64,000 bases of DNA from CAWDLX01 sp046728155 (GCA_046728155.1 JBKPDY010000105.1:27202-91201), one strand, 5' to 3'; numbered from the stretch's first letter, positions 43,898 to 53,797 are shown. Program-made: numbers and translations. Notes: generated by a model not told the origin, from the letters alone.

Positions 43898-43921
43898 GTA
43901 ACACGTGGGGCTCCTGGGTAT
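43898..43921 (+). promoter_or_regulatory. Possible SigB-type stress promoter
   Basis: GTAA and a perfect GGGTAT are 14 bases apart, 39 bases ahead of the start at 43961. The -10 part matches the actinobacterial SigB consensus exactly; the -35 part matches partially. Confidence 0.4.
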
Positions 43922-43960
43922 ACAGTGATTGGCCGCTACGCCCGCCGGAAGGGACATCGC

Positions 43961-44293
43961 ATGAATGTCAAGGACGTCGTCAGTGCCATCCTCGTCGGCC
44001 TCGTCGTCGGCATACTAGGGCGGCTGATCCTCCCCGGGCGCCAGCACATCGGCGCGTTCGTGACGCTGGTCATCGGTGTGGTCTCGGCTCTGCTCGGAGG
44101 TTGGCTCGCCACGGCGGTGCATATCAACGACCGTGCGCCGGCCCATTTTCTCGGCCTGCACTGGAGCTGGGTCGTGCTCGCCATCCAGGTCGGATTCGCG
44201 GTGCTCGGTACGGCACTGGCTGCGGCCGTGTCCCACACCCGGGTCGCCAGCGGCTCGCCCGCCGTGCGCCGCCGCGTCCGGCGCCGGACCTGA
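43961..44293 (+). CDS. Small polytopic membrane protein (transglycosylase-associated/GlsB-like)
   Basis: A 110-residue protein with three hydrophobic helices. The first (VVSAILVGLVVGILGRLILPG) has the Gly-rich pattern ending in GRLILPG that marks the GlsB/YeaQ/YmgE family, stress-linked membrane proteins of unknown biochemistry. A basic tail (RRRVRRRT) follows. Ribosome site GGAAGGGA lies upstream of ATG 43961, and the SigB-like promoter fits stress induction. Confidence 0.75.
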   Translation: MNVKDVVSAILVGLVVGILGRLILPGRQHIGAFVTLVIGVVSALLGGWLATAVHINDRAPAHFLGLHWSWVVLAIQVGFAVLGTALAAAVSHTRVASGSPAVRRRVRRRT

Positions 44294-44553
44294 GCTCGGC
44301 CTCACCTGGCCGGACCAGCGGTCTATTGTGGACCCCGCACGGCTGGCCCGGGTCGTGTGGCTCGTGTGACCTGACTGTCCATTGAGGAACAAGGGGCTGG
44401 CGGTACTGATGCGCACGCCCAGGCCCCCCGCATTCGGCCATTCGTCCGGCGAATCCCGCCCGCCGACCAACGTCGGAGCCGCTTCTGGCTTGATACTGTT
44501 TCCACCTGCCCAAGCAACAAAGGGCGCCCGCGTCATCCGAGGGAGCGAGGTCG

Positions 44554-46872
44554 ATGCCGCGATCGGCCCCCCGCCACGCCGGGAATGTCGGCTCCTGGGG
44601 CGCGTACGCCTTCCTCGCTGTGGGTATCGCCGCCGGCGTCGTGTATGCCGTGGACCTTTCGGCGACCTCGAATAGTGCGGCGTTCGGGGCGGTTGGGCTC
44701 GGAGCAATGCTGGCATTGCTCCTCGGCCCGAGGTGGCAGCACGCCGAGCCCCGCCGTCCGTGGACCTTCCTCGGTATCGCCAGCGCGCTGTTCCTGATCG
44801 GAGCACTTGCCCGCTCACAGGCAAAGGATGTGGAGGGTGCCGCTGCTTTCGTACCCGATCTCTTCACGCTGCCCGGCTATTTCTTCATGATCGCCGGTCT
44901 GATCGTCCTGCTCCGGGCCCGCGGAGGCGTTGAGCGGCATGCCATCATCGATGGGCTGATCGTCTGGGTAGGTGCGGCGGTACCGACGCTGCTCCTGCTC
45001 TCGCTGCCGGCGGCGGGCATCCGCGGGCGTAGTGCCAGTGTCTCCCTGACCGCGGGCATCTATCCGCTGATCGACACCGTTCTCGTACTGCTGCTGGTCA
45101 ACCTGGCCTTCACGACAGCCATCCGCAAGCCGAGCTACCTGCTCCTCATCGGCACCATGATCCTGCTGCTCGGCGGGGACCTCTGGTACGCGATCGAGGG
45201 TGTCAACGGGAAACTCGCACCCTCGAACCAGTGGATGGACTTCCCGTTCCTGCTCGGGTTCGTCCTGATTGGCACGGCCGCGCTGCATCCCTCCGTGGTG
45301 GATCTCAGCCGGGCGACGCCGCTTCCGGTCCAGGCCTGGTCCTGGCGGCGGCTGGTCCTGGTCATACCGGCGATCGCCGTCCCGTTTGTCTTGACCGCGT
45401 TCACCAAGGGCAGCACGAAGACCGGCGGGGCGGTCCTCGGCATCGGCGGCGCGATCATCGTGACACTGCTGTTCGTACGGGCGATCTCGGCGGTCTCGAG
45501 CTACGCCGTCGCGCAACGGCGGTACCAGCACCAGGCGACGCATGACCAGCTCACCGGCCTGCCCAACCGGAGCATGCTCGCCTCGCACGTCGACCAGTTG
45601 CTGCTGGGTGGCACCCCGCGGGGCAGCTGGGTCTGGGTCTACTTCCTCGACCTGGACGGCTTCAAGCTGGTCAACGATTCCTGGGGGCACGCCGCCGGCG
45701 ATCAGCTCATCGCGGAGTTGGGCCGGCGGCTGCGACACATGGTCCCCCCTGAGGCCATGGTCGCCCGGGTCGGCGGAGACGAGTTCGTGATCGCGTATGT
45801 GGGCGGCCGGACCGACGCGGCGCACCTCGCCGACCGCGTTCTTGAGATCTTCAGCGAGCCGCTGCGGATGCGTGGCGCCGAGGTGATCATCAGCACCTCG
45901 GTCGGGATCGCCGCCTCCCTGCCGGAGCCGACCGCGAGCGGTAACGCCGAAGCGCTGATGCGCGACGCCGACACGGCGATGTACCAGGCCAAGGCCGAGG
46001 GACCGGGCAACTGGGTCGTCTTCGACTCGTCGATGCACGACCGCGTGCGGGAACGGGTCGAGATCGAGCTCGCTCTGCGTCAGGCCCTCGTCTCCGGCCA
46101 GCTACGGCTGGTGTACCAGCCGATCGTCGATCTGGTGACCGGACGGATCCAGGGCGCCGAGGCCCTGGCCCGATGGGATCACCCGACGCGGGGAGCGGTG
46201 TCGCCGGAGGCCTTCATCCCCGTCGCTGAGGACACGGGCCTCATCACTCGCATCGGCCGGTGGGTCCTCGACGAGTCGCTTTCCCAGCTCGCCCGGTGGC
46301 GCAAGGACGGAACCGTAGGCGACGGCTTCTGGATCTCGATCAACGTGTCGCCGCGGCAGCTACGTGACCCGACGCTCCCGGCGACCTTGTCGAAGATGCT
46401 GATTTATTGCGAGATTCCGCCCCATTGTGTCGTTCTGGAGATTACGGAATCGGTGGTCATCGACGCTTCGGCCGTGACCAGCAAGGTGCTCTTCGACCTG
46501 CGGGGCATGGGCATACGGATCGTGGTGGACGACTTCGGAACCGGTTACTCGGCATTGGGGTACCTGCGGCGGCACCCGGTGACCGGTGTCAAGGTGGATC
46601 GCGCGTTCGTGCGCGGCCTGGGTGTCAGCGCCGAGGACGAGGAGATCGTGCGAGCGGTGGTGGCGATGACGAGCGCGCTCAACCTCAGCGTCGTGGCCGA
46701 AGGTGTCGAGACAACGACCCAGCAGGAGGTGCTCGCTTCGCTCGGCGTCCCGTTCGGACAAGGCAAGCTCTGGGGACCGGCGGTGCCGCCACACGACTTT
46801 CGCGCGACGTGGTCGGTCGCGCTGGCAGGCACCGGGGGTCACGACTTCCCGGGCGGCGCGTACATCCAGTAG
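44554..46872 (+). CDS. Membrane-anchored GGDEF-EAL cyclic-di-GMP protein
   Basis: A 772-residue protein. Residues 1-320 contain about ten hydrophobic helices forming a membrane sensor. The GGDEF domain (about 325-490) has THDQLTGLPNR and an intact VGGDEFVIAY. The EAL domain (about 505-745) has AEALARW, LEITESV, DDFGTGYS, VKVDRAFV and AEGVET. The final loop reads QGKLWG rather than QGYLFG. Both catalytic signatures are present, so it could make or degrade c-di-GMP. ATG 44554 has a GAGGGAGCGAGG site. The 3' end overlaps the convergent gene by 34 bases. Confidence 0.92.
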   Translation: MPRSAPRHAGNVGSWGAYAFLAVGIAAGVVYAVDLSATSNSAAFGAVGLGAMLALLLGPRWQHAEPRRPWTFLGIASALFLIGALARSQAKDVEGAAAFVPDLFTLPGYFFMIAGLIVLLRARGGVERHAIIDGLIVWVGAAVPTLLLLSLPAAGIRGRSASVSLTAGIYPLIDTVLVLLLVNLAFTTAIRKPSYLLLIGTMILLLGGDLWYAIEGVNGKLAPSNQWMDFPFLLGFVLIGTAALHPSVVDLSRATPLPVQAWSWRRLVLVIPAIAVPFVLTAFTKGSTKTGGAVLGIGGAIIVTLLFVRAISAVSSYAVAQRRYQHQATHDQLTGLPNRSMLASHVDQLLLGGTPRGSWVWVYFLDLDGFKLVNDSWGHAAGDQLIAELGRRLRHMVPPEAMVARVGGDEFVIAYVGGRTDAAHLADRVLEIFSEPLRMRGAEVIISTSVGIAASLPEPTASGNAEALMRDADTAMYQAKAEGPGNWVVFDSSMHDRVRERVEIELALRQALVSGQLRLVYQPIVDLVTGRIQGAEALARWDHPTRGAVSPEAFIPVAEDTGLITRIGRWVLDESLSQLARWRKDGTVGDGFWISINVSPRQLRDPTLPATLSKMLIYCEIPPHCVVLEITESVVIDASAVTSKVLFDLRGMGIRIVVDDFGTGYSALGYLRRHPVTGVKVDRAFVRGLGVSAEDEEIVRAVVAMTSALNLSVVAEGVETTTQQEVLASLGVPFGQGKLWGPAVPPHDFRATWSVALAGTGGHDFPGGAYIQ

Positions 46873-47390
46873 GTCTGCTCGTCGATGGCCGTGGCGGTAG
46901 TGCCGTCGGTCAACGCGATCAACGCGTTGTGGATCGCGGTTGGCAGGCCGAGTGCGGCGTTGCGCCGGCAGATATCCAGCAACGCGATCCCGTCGCTGTC
47001 CATCACCAGGCGCCACATGTGTCCGATGACCTCTTCGAACAGGCCCGAACCGCGGTGCTCCGGTTCGATCGCGAAGAAGGCGTTGTACCAGATCCGCCGT
47101 TCGACATAGAGATCGGGCCACCGATGGGCAAAGTAGTCAATCGAGATAAGCGGCATCGTGGCCAAATCATTAGTGAATATGGCCAACGCGGGAACCGCCG
47201 CTGGGTCGGCGGGGTCGACCCCGCGCAGTTTCCATACCCGGTCGTCGAACATCACGGCGTCGAATTCGTCGTGGTGCATCAGGTGGCGCTGCACCGCCGT
47301 AGTGCGGAGCTCGTCGAAGGCGCGGTTGTACAGACCCCAGGCGGCGTCGAGCAGATCGGCGGGGAGGACCCGGTCCATCGCGATGCTCAT
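46839..47390 (-). CDS. GNAT-like protein, uncertain function
   Basis: A 183-residue soluble protein starting at ATG 47390 with a GGAGG site four bases upstream. A possible acetyl-CoA pyrophosphate loop is visible as EPEHRGSGLFEEVIGHMWRL, weakly like the R-x-x-G-x-G/A motif of GNAT acetyltransferases; the rest is helical with TAIHNALIALTDG near the end. It overlaps the GGDEF-EAL gene by 34 bases tail to tail. Family assignment is tentative. Confidence 0.65.
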   Translation of the reverse strand: MSIAMDRVLPADLLDAAWGLYNRAFDELRTTAVQRHLMHHDEFDAVMFDDRVWKLRGVDPADPAAVPALAIFTNDLATMPLISIDYFAHRWPDLYVERRIWYNAFFAIEPEHRGSGLFEEVIGHMWRLVMDSDGIALLDICRRNAALGLPTAIHNALIALTDGTTATAIDEQTYWMYAPPGKS

Positions 47391-47457
47391 GGGTCCTCCG
47401 CTTGGGCCGAACCATCCAGCAATCTCACTGTAACCGGCGGGTGCCACCCTCCCCGGG

Positions 47458-47868
47458 CTACAGATTGTTGAGCCGGGCGATCGCCTCCTGCTCGTCCGGA
47501 TCGGGCTCGGAGGTGTCCAGGAACGCCTGCGCGATCTCGACCGCTACCTCCGGGGCAAGACGCTTGAGACTCATGGCGAGAACGTTGGCGTCGTTCCACC
47601 GCCTCGCCCCCCGGGCGATCCACGGCTCCCACGCGAGCGCCGCCCGGACGCCCGGGACCTTGTTGGCGGCGATCGCCGTGCCGGTGCCGGTCCAGCACAT
47701 CACGACACCGACGTCCGCGGCGCCGGACGACACGGCCCGGCCCACCGCCGCGCCAAGCTCTGGCCAGCCGCCTTCCTCGAGCACCACGACCTCGCCCCGC
47801 TCGGCCAGGTAGGCGCGCACCGATCTGGTGGTCTCGTTCTCGTCATCGGCGGCGAAGGCTATCCGCAT
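47458..47868 (-). CDS. RpiB/LacAB-family sugar-phosphate isomerase homologue
   Basis: A 136-residue protein of the ribose-5-phosphate isomerase B fold: MRIAFAADDENE, GAADVGVVMCWTGTGTAIAANKVPGVRAAL and WNDANVLAMS. The conserved CGTG-x-G loop reads CWTGTGT, so a Trp replaces a Gly directly after the active-site Cys, and the protein is some 15 residues short. It may be an isomerase for an unusual sugar phosphate rather than the housekeeping enzyme. ATG 47868 is used; the frame upstream lacks family similarity. Confidence 0.82.
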   Translation of the reverse strand: MRIAFAADDENETTRSVRAYLAERGEVVVLEEGGWPELGAAVGRAVSSGAADVGVVMCWTGTGTAIAANKVPGVRAALAWEPWIARGARRWNDANVLAMSLKRLAPEVAVEIAQAFLDTSEPDPDEQEAIARLNNL

Positions 47869-47905
47869 GGCAGCCAACGATAGTGTGCGTGTCAGGATGG
47901 TGGGC

Positions 47906-48439
47906 ATGGCGCACCTTCCCGTGAACCACCACCTTCAGCCTCTTTACCGCACGTTGGCCGCGCTCTGCGGGGTATACGTACTCGCCTTCGGCGTGACGGC
48001 GCTCATTCTCGCGCGCGGCCTGGCCTGGTTCGCTCAGGACGGCCTGCCCTCGGCGCTGGGTCTTCGGGCCAACCGTGCGTTCGCGGCCCTCTCCATCGTG
48101 GTCGGAGTCATTCTGGTCGTCGGCGCGCTCATTGGCCGCAACCTCGACCGTTGGATCAACCTCGTCGGCGGGGTCATCTTCCTGGTCGCCGGGATGGCTA
48201 TGTTGGTGGTCTTGCGGACGCAGCTGAACCTCCTCGGCTTCACCATGACCACGTGCATCGTCTCGTTCATCATCGGCGGGATCCTCGGCACGGCCGGACT
48301 CTACGGCGCCGTCGGTACCGACGAGGATGTCGCGCGGGAGGAGCAGTTCCGGCACCGCGGTCAGGCAGCGCCGCCGGCCTCTCCGCTTCAGTCCACCGGG
48401 GGGGCGCTGTCGGGTCAGGCCTCGATGTCGCAGAGCTAG
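47906..48439 (+). CDS. DUF4383 four-helix membrane protein
   Basis: A 177-residue protein opening with MAHLPVNHHLQPLYRTLAALCG, the family-typical start, then four membrane helices (about 20-40, 53-75, 82-103, 108-130) and a hydrophilic tail. DUF4383 is common in actinobacteria with no assigned function. ATG 47906 is used; two alternative starts lie just upstream. Its end overlaps the convergent carbonic anhydrase gene by four bases. Confidence 0.82.
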   Translation: MAHLPVNHHLQPLYRTLAALCGVYVLAFGVTALILARGLAWFAQDGLPSALGLRANRAFAALSIVVGVILVVGALIGRNLDRWINLVGGVIFLVAGMAMLVVLRTQLNLLGFTMTTCIVSFIIGGILGTAGLYGAVGTDEDVAREEQFRHRGQAAPPASPLQSTGGALSGQASMSQS

Positions 48440-49047
48440 TGCGGCTTGCCCACGAGGTGGACCCGACCGTCGTCGAGCCGGTAGGAGAGGCCGACCACGG
48501 CACAGGTGCCGGTGCCGACCGCGTCGCCGAGCGGCTCCGACTCGAACTGCAGCAGGTCGACGGTGCGCTGGATGTGGAAGTCCACGATCTCGTCGACCTC
48601 GGTGTGCTCCCGGATGGCGGCGAGGCGGACGCTGGGCACGATCGCCTCGACGATCGATCGGATGTTGCCCGACGGGGCGATACCGGAGGCCTCCGCGTCC
48701 AGCGCCGCCTGCACGGCGCCGCACGAGTTGTGCCCGAGCACCACTACGAGCGGCGTTCGCAGCACGGTCACCGCATACTCGATGCTGCCGAGTACCGGTG
48801 CGCCGAGGGTGTAGCCGGCGGTTCGTACGACGAAGACATCACCCAGACCGCGATCGAAGATGATCTCAGCCGCCAGCCGGGAGTCCGAACAGCCGAAGAT
48901 GACCGCGAAGGGAGTCTGCGCGCTGGCCAACCCCGCCCGATGGTCCGCGTCCTGATTGGGATGCAGACTGGCGCCGGCGACGAAGCGCTCGTTGCCGGCG
49001 AGCAACTCGGCGAGCGCCTCAGCTGGCGTCACCGGCCCTGAGCTCAC
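48436..49047 (-). CDS. Beta-class carbonic anhydrase
   Basis: A 203-residue zinc enzyme interconverting CO2 and bicarbonate. The zinc ligands and catalytic dyad are present: Cys53, Asp55 and Arg57 in FGCSDSRLA, then His106 and Cys109 in GHNSCGAV. VVRTAGYT and SIEYAV complete the family pattern. The GTG at 49047 is the only reasonable start. No operon partner: neighbours face the other way or are separated. Confidence 0.93.
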   Translation of the reverse strand: MSSGPVTPAEALAELLAGNERFVAGASLHPNQDADHRAGLASAQTPFAVIFGCSDSRLAAEIIFDRGLGDVFVVRTAGYTLGAPVLGSIEYAVTVLRTPLVVVLGHNSCGAVQAALDAEASGIAPSGNIRSIVEAIVPSVRLAAIREHTEVDEIVDFHIQRTVDLLQFESEPLGDAVGTGTCAVVGLSYRLDDGRVHLVGKPH

Positions 49048-49107
49048 CCCCCCGATTCTGCCGTACGGTCAACTCCGACGTGGGGTGACCGCCCGCGCGG
49101 GTCTAGT

Positions 49108-49590
49108 CTACAGTGGACTGTTGGCCGTCAGCGCGAGTCGCATCGACGTACCACCCTCGGTGATAACCAGATCGTCACTGACCCCGAATCCGTAGCGTGC
49201 GTAGAACCGACGGGCGCGGCGGTTCGTCGCGGTGACCTCGAGCACGATGGCTGAGCGCCGGTGCGCCTTCGACCAGTCGACGGCCGCGTCGACGAGCGCA
49301 TCGGCCACGCCCGTACCGCGGACCGCGGGCGCCACCCACATGGCGAAGAGGTAGGCCACGTCAGCATCGTGTTCGCCGTCGATCCCGACGAGGCCTACCG
49401 GCTCTCCCCGCGCCCAGGCACCGAAGACCGCCGACCCGGGCCGGGGCCAGTTCCGCCACTCCCCCTCGTCGCGGTGCCTCGTCTCCGCGTAGGTGGATGC
49501 GAACGCGCCCGGTGAGTCCAACAGGGCCTGAAGACGGAGATCACGCTTGACCCGCCAGTCGTCCGGACCCAGTTCTCGAATCTCGTTCAC
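49108..49590 (-). CDS. GNAT-family N-acetyltransferase
   Basis: A 160-residue acetyltransferase with the acetyl-CoA motif VAPAVRGTGVADALVDAAVDW and the C-terminal NRRARRFYARYGF typical of GNAT proteins. It would acetylate an amine on a small molecule or protein. GTG 49590 gives the canonical N-terminus (VNEIRELGPDDW); a longer frame begins at 49641. A variant of the iterated palindrome (GTCTACAGTGGAC) covers the stop region. Confidence 0.87.
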   Translation of the reverse strand: MNEIRELGPDDWRVKRDLRLQALLDSPGAFASTYAETRHRDEGEWRNWPRPGSAVFGAWARGEPVGLVGIDGEHDADVAYLFAMWVAPAVRGTGVADALVDAAVDWSKAHRRSAIVLEVTATNRRARRFYARYGFGVSDDLVITEGGTSMRLALTANSPL

Positions 49591-49650
49591 CGGCTCAGCA
49601 TCGCCGCCGCCGTGCCTGTGGACAACCGGATTCCGGTGCAAACATCCCGC

Positions 49651-50418
49651 TCAGATGGTGCGTTGGTACGAACGGAACGTCAGCGTTGCCAGACCGGCGA
49701 ACACGCTCGCCAGGGCGAGCAGGGCCGCCCCGTACCCGAGCGCCGCCGCCCAATTGGCCGAGGCCGAGAGCAGCCCACGGGCCGCGTCGAGTGCCCAGTT
49801 GACCGGGTTGAGGGCCGCGATGGCCTGCATCCAGCCGGGCATCAGGGATTTCGCCATGAAGGCGGTCGACAGGAACGTCAACGGCAGAAGCAGAAATATG
49901 CTCATGCCGATGATGCTCTCCCGCTGGCGCACCGCAAGCCCGAACACGGTGGATAGTGCCGTGAAAACCGACCCCAGCAGCATCGACGCGACGATGAGGG
50001 CGAGCGGCCCGGCGATGCCGCCCGGGTAGACGGCGCCAACGGCCCAGCCGATCAGGACGATGATTGCCGATTGGAACGCGGTCGTGAGGGCCTGCACGAT
50101 GACGGTGCCATTGAGAATCGCCGACCGTGCGATGGGCGTGGTCAGGAACCGGTTGAGGGTGCCTCGTTCGATCTCCTCAATGACGCCCATTCCGGCCCAC
50201 ATGTTCGACGAGACGGCGTTCATCACGACCACGCCCGGTACGAGATAGTCCAGATAGGACGCCGAACCGAATCCGGGCAGCTCGACGATGCGGCGGAAGA
50301 GGTTGCCGAAGAGGAACAGCCACACCATCGGTTGGGCGAGCGTGATGATGATGACGGCGGGCTGCCGCAGGAGCGCCTTGAGCTGACGGTGGGTCATCCA
50401 CCAGGTGTTTGCGAGCAT
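49651..50418 (-). CDS. ABC-2 type exporter permease (DrrB-like)
   Basis: A 255-residue membrane protein with six helices. LAQPMVWLFLFGNLF, LVPGVVVMNAVSSNMW and EIERGTLNRFLTTPI are typical of daunorubicin-resistance-type (DrrB) permeases. It follows the ATPase gene by four bases and forms with it an exporter for drugs, lipids or other hydrophobic compounds. The PadR gene upstream is the likely regulator. Confidence 0.9.
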   Translation of the reverse strand: MLANTWWMTHRQLKALLRQPAVIIITLAQPMVWLFLFGNLFRRIVELPGFGSASYLDYLVPGVVVMNAVSSNMWAGMGVIEEIERGTLNRFLTTPIARSAILNGTVIVQALTTAFQSAIIVLIGWAVGAVYPGGIAGPLALIVASMLLGSVFTALSTVFGLAVRQRESIIGMSIFLLLPLTFLSTAFMAKSLMPGWMQAIAALNPVNWALDAARGLLSASANWAAALGYGAALLALASVFAGLATLTFRSYQRTI

Positions 50419-50422
50419 GGTC

Positions 50423-51370
<948 letters not shown>

Positions 51371-51481
51371 TGTGAACTCCTCCTGGTTGTGTGGACCCGT
51401 GGGAGGAGAACCCGGCTATTGTTGCGTTTGCCACCTCGTGGCCGGGTTCCGTTCCCGCGGGATCGGTCTTGCGAGGTTCCG

Positions 51482-51518
51482 GACCCCGGTCGCGGTGTTG
51501 CCGCACCGCACCGGGGTC
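51482..51518 (-). terminator. Strong hairpin between padR and drrAB-like genes
   Basis: Arms of about 15 bases (GACCCCGGT-GCGGTG and complement) with one bulged base and a six-base loop. It lies 24 bases after the padR stop. No U-run follows on the minus strand, so it could terminate padR or attenuate read-through into the exporter genes. Confidence 0.55.
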
Positions 51519-51541
51519 TTCTTGCGTCGTCAGATCGTCGT

Positions 51542-52186
51542 CTACCCCCCCTCGAGAAGTGCGTTCCACTCGGCCGGCATCTGGCCGGTTTCGTGCGCCC
51601 GCCGCCACAGGTCGAGGCCGGACAGCGTGCCGGTCTCGATCTCGGCGAGGATGCCCCGGACCCAGTCGGCCTCCGCCCGGCGCATGGCGAGGCTGTACTC
51701 GGCCTCCACCAGGAAAACCCTGGGCAGGTCCTTGTGCGTTGCCAGAGCCGCGTCCTCGGCCTCGTTCAGCGCATCGAGTGCCTGTACGCGGTGCTGGAGC
51801 AGTTCGACCACCTCGTCGGGCGGAAGGACACCCATCACCGAGAGGGCGGCGCCGAAGCGAGGATTCTCCTGCTCCGGCTCGGCCACCAACTCGCGCAACC
51901 AGTCCCTCAGCTCGGCCCGACCAGCGTCGGTGAGCGTGTAGCTGGTCCGCTCCGGCCGCCCCCGGTCGCGCTCGCTTCCGGTGGCGACGATGAAACCGTG
52001 CTTCTCCAGATTCCGTACGACGGTGTAGAACGAACCCCATTTGATGTTGAGGTCACGCTCTTTGCCTGTGCGGCGAAGCACGTGGGCCATCTCGTACGGG
52101 TGCATGGGTCGGCTGGCGATGAGGACGGCGAGCACGCCCAGCGCGAGTAGGTTGCTCACCTTGCGCTGTTTCGCCACTGCTGTCAC
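51542..52186 (-). CDS. PadR-family transcriptional regulator
   Basis: A 214-residue regulator with the PadR winged helix (LALGVLAVLIASRPMHPYEMA, KWGSFYTVVRNLEKHGFI, GRPERTSYTLTDAG) and a long C-terminal helical domain (Vir_C/AphA-like, about 95-205) containing several acidic and aromatic residues. PadR proteins typically repress neighbouring exporter operons and release DNA on drug binding. GTG 52186 is used. A TACTCG/CGAGTA inverted repeat lies 28 bases upstream. Confidence 0.9.
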   Translation of the reverse strand: MTAVAKQRKVSNLLALGVLAVLIASRPMHPYEMAHVLRRTGKERDLNIKWGSFYTVVRNLEKHGFIVATGSERDRGRPERTSYTLTDAGRAELRDWLRELVAEPEQENPRFGAALSVMGVLPPDEVVELLQHRVQALDALNEAEDAALATHKDLPRVFLVEAEYSLAMRRAEADWVRGILAEIETGTLSGLDLWRRAHETGQMPAEWNALLEGG

Positions 52187-52213
52187 CTGCCATCCATACG
52201 CTATATCGCGTTT

Positions 52214-52229
52214 TACTCGTCGCCGAGTA
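52214..52229. promoter_or_regulatory. Probable PadR operator
   Basis: TACTCG-TCGC-CGAGTA, a perfect six-base inverted repeat with a four-base spacer, in the padR promoter next to an AT-rich patch (CTATATCG at 52201). Self-regulation is inferred. Confidence 0.45.
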
Positions 52230-52291
52230 TACGCACACGAGTGGGGGTTGGCGCAAGGGGTAGGCGCGGAGGCGGGTCGCGACGCGACGCC

Positions 52292-53797
52292 TCAGATCCC
52301 GTACCGGGTGCGGCTATCGAGCAGCCATCGGGTGTTACGGGTGACGAGGGCGACGATCGTCTCCATCGGGTTGAGCCCGACCGGCCCCGGAAACAGACTC
52401 GCGTCCGCGACGAAGAGTCCACGGGCACCGTGAAACTCGCCGAAACCGGAGACGACCCCACGGCGCGGGTCGTTGCTCATCCGGGCCGTCCCCATGAGAT
52501 GGACGGTGAACAGGTCGAGCGCCCGCTTCGGGACCGGGTGCTCGGTGAGCCGGACGACATCGTCGGGTCCGTGCAGGTCGGGCATTCCACGGAGGGGGGC
52601 GAGGATCCTGGTGGCGCCGGCCGCGAACATGAGCTCGGCGGTGAGCGCGATCCCCCGCACGATCCTCTCCGCGTCGCGATCGGTGATCTGGTAGAACACC
52701 TGGGGTCCCAGGCCGGGAAGATTGCGGACGACCCCGGTTGTGGTGTCCTCGACGAGGCAGCCCGCCGTCACCACGTGGTCGTACTCGCGCATCAACTCGC
52801 CCAACGCCGAGCCGTACTCCGACTGGGACATCGCCACCAGGCCGGGCGGCAGGTTCACCGCCGTGATGAGGATGCCCTCGTCCATGAACTCCCGTACCTG
52901 GTAGGCCTGATGGACGCCCTGCCACCCCCGTACCGGCTCGTCGAAGAGGGCCACCAGCTTGGCGTTGGGGTGCATCGTCAGATTGCGTCCGAGCTGCGGA
53001 GACCTGAAGCCGGACCGGGCCAGCAGCGCGGGCGTCTGGATAGCGCCACCCGCGACTATGACCACCGGTGCCCTGACGCTGACCCTGTGTCTGCGTCCGT
53101 CCGAGACCATGTGACCTTGAACGCCGGTGGCGGTGTGCCCGCGCCGTATCACCCGGTCCACCCGGCAGTCGGCGACGATTCGGGCGCCGTGGGCGACGGC
53201 CCGCGGGATGTTCGTCACGAGCATCGACTGCTTCGCACCGGTTGGGCAGCCCAACGTGCAGTTGTTGCTTCCCGCACAGTGGATCTGGTTGCGGGTGTTG
53301 GCGATGATGTGCCAACCCTTGGCGTCAGCGCCCGCCTTCAACAACTGGGAGTCGCGCCCGATCGTCTCCGGGTCCTGCTCGGCGACGTGCAGCTGGCGCT
53401 CAACCTCCGCGAAGTACGGCTCGAGCTCCTGCCGAGACAGGCCAGCCTGAGACCACCGCCGCAGCACACGATCCGGGGTACGAAACGACATCCCGCCATT
53501 GACCACAGTGGACCCGCCGACGCAGCGACCCTCGGAGAACAGGATCGGCGGGCTGCCGATCGCTGTGCCACCGCCCCCGTCGCGGTAGAGCGTCCGCAGG
53601 GCGTGGCCCATCCCGGTCTGGAACGACTCGGTCGGGTGGTAGCCGCCCTCCTCGAGGACGACCACGTCGACGCCGGCCTCGGCCATTGCCGCGGCGGCCG
53701 TCGCTCCGCCGGCACCCGATCCGACGATGACGACATCGCAGGCAAGCGTCAGGTCCGCGGTGACGTCCTCGCGTGTGAGAATCCCCGCACCCGTCAC
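52292..53797 (-). CDS. GMC-family FAD oxidoreductase
   Basis: A 501-residue flavoenzyme. The FAD dinucleotide motif is VVIVGSGAGGATAAAAMAEAG (about 22-42), followed by GGSTVVNGGMSFRTP (GMC motif), CTLGCPTGAK, which suggests an added Cys-rich element, and the C-terminal GTARMSNDP and VADASLFPGPVGLNPMETI. This subgroup includes cholesterol-, alcohol- and sugar-oxidising dehydrogenases. It overlaps a small upstream gene by four bases (GTGA), indicating a two-subunit enzyme. Confidence 0.9.
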   Translation of the reverse strand: MTGAGILTREDVTADLTLACDVVIVGSGAGGATAAAAMAEAGVDVVVLEEGGYHPTESFQTGMGHALRTLYRDGGGGTAIGSPPILFSEGRCVGGSTVVNGGMSFRTPDRVLRRWSQAGLSRQELEPYFAEVERQLHVAEQDPETIGRDSQLLKAGADAKGWHIIANTRNQIHCAGSNNCTLGCPTGAKQSMLVTNIPRAVAHGARIVADCRVDRVIRRGHTATGVQGHMVSDGRRHRVSVRAPVVIVAGGAIQTPALLARSGFRSPQLGRNLTMHPNAKLVALFDEPVRGWQGVHQAYQVREFMDEGILITAVNLPPGLVAMSQSEYGSALGELMREYDHVVTAGCLVEDTTTGVVRNLPGLGPQVFYQITDRDAERIVRGIALTAELMFAAGATRILAPLRGMPDLHGPDDVVRLTEHPVPKRALDLFTVHLMGTARMSNDPRRGVVSGFGEFHGARGLFVADASLFPGPVGLNPMETIVALVTRNTRWLLDSRTRYGI

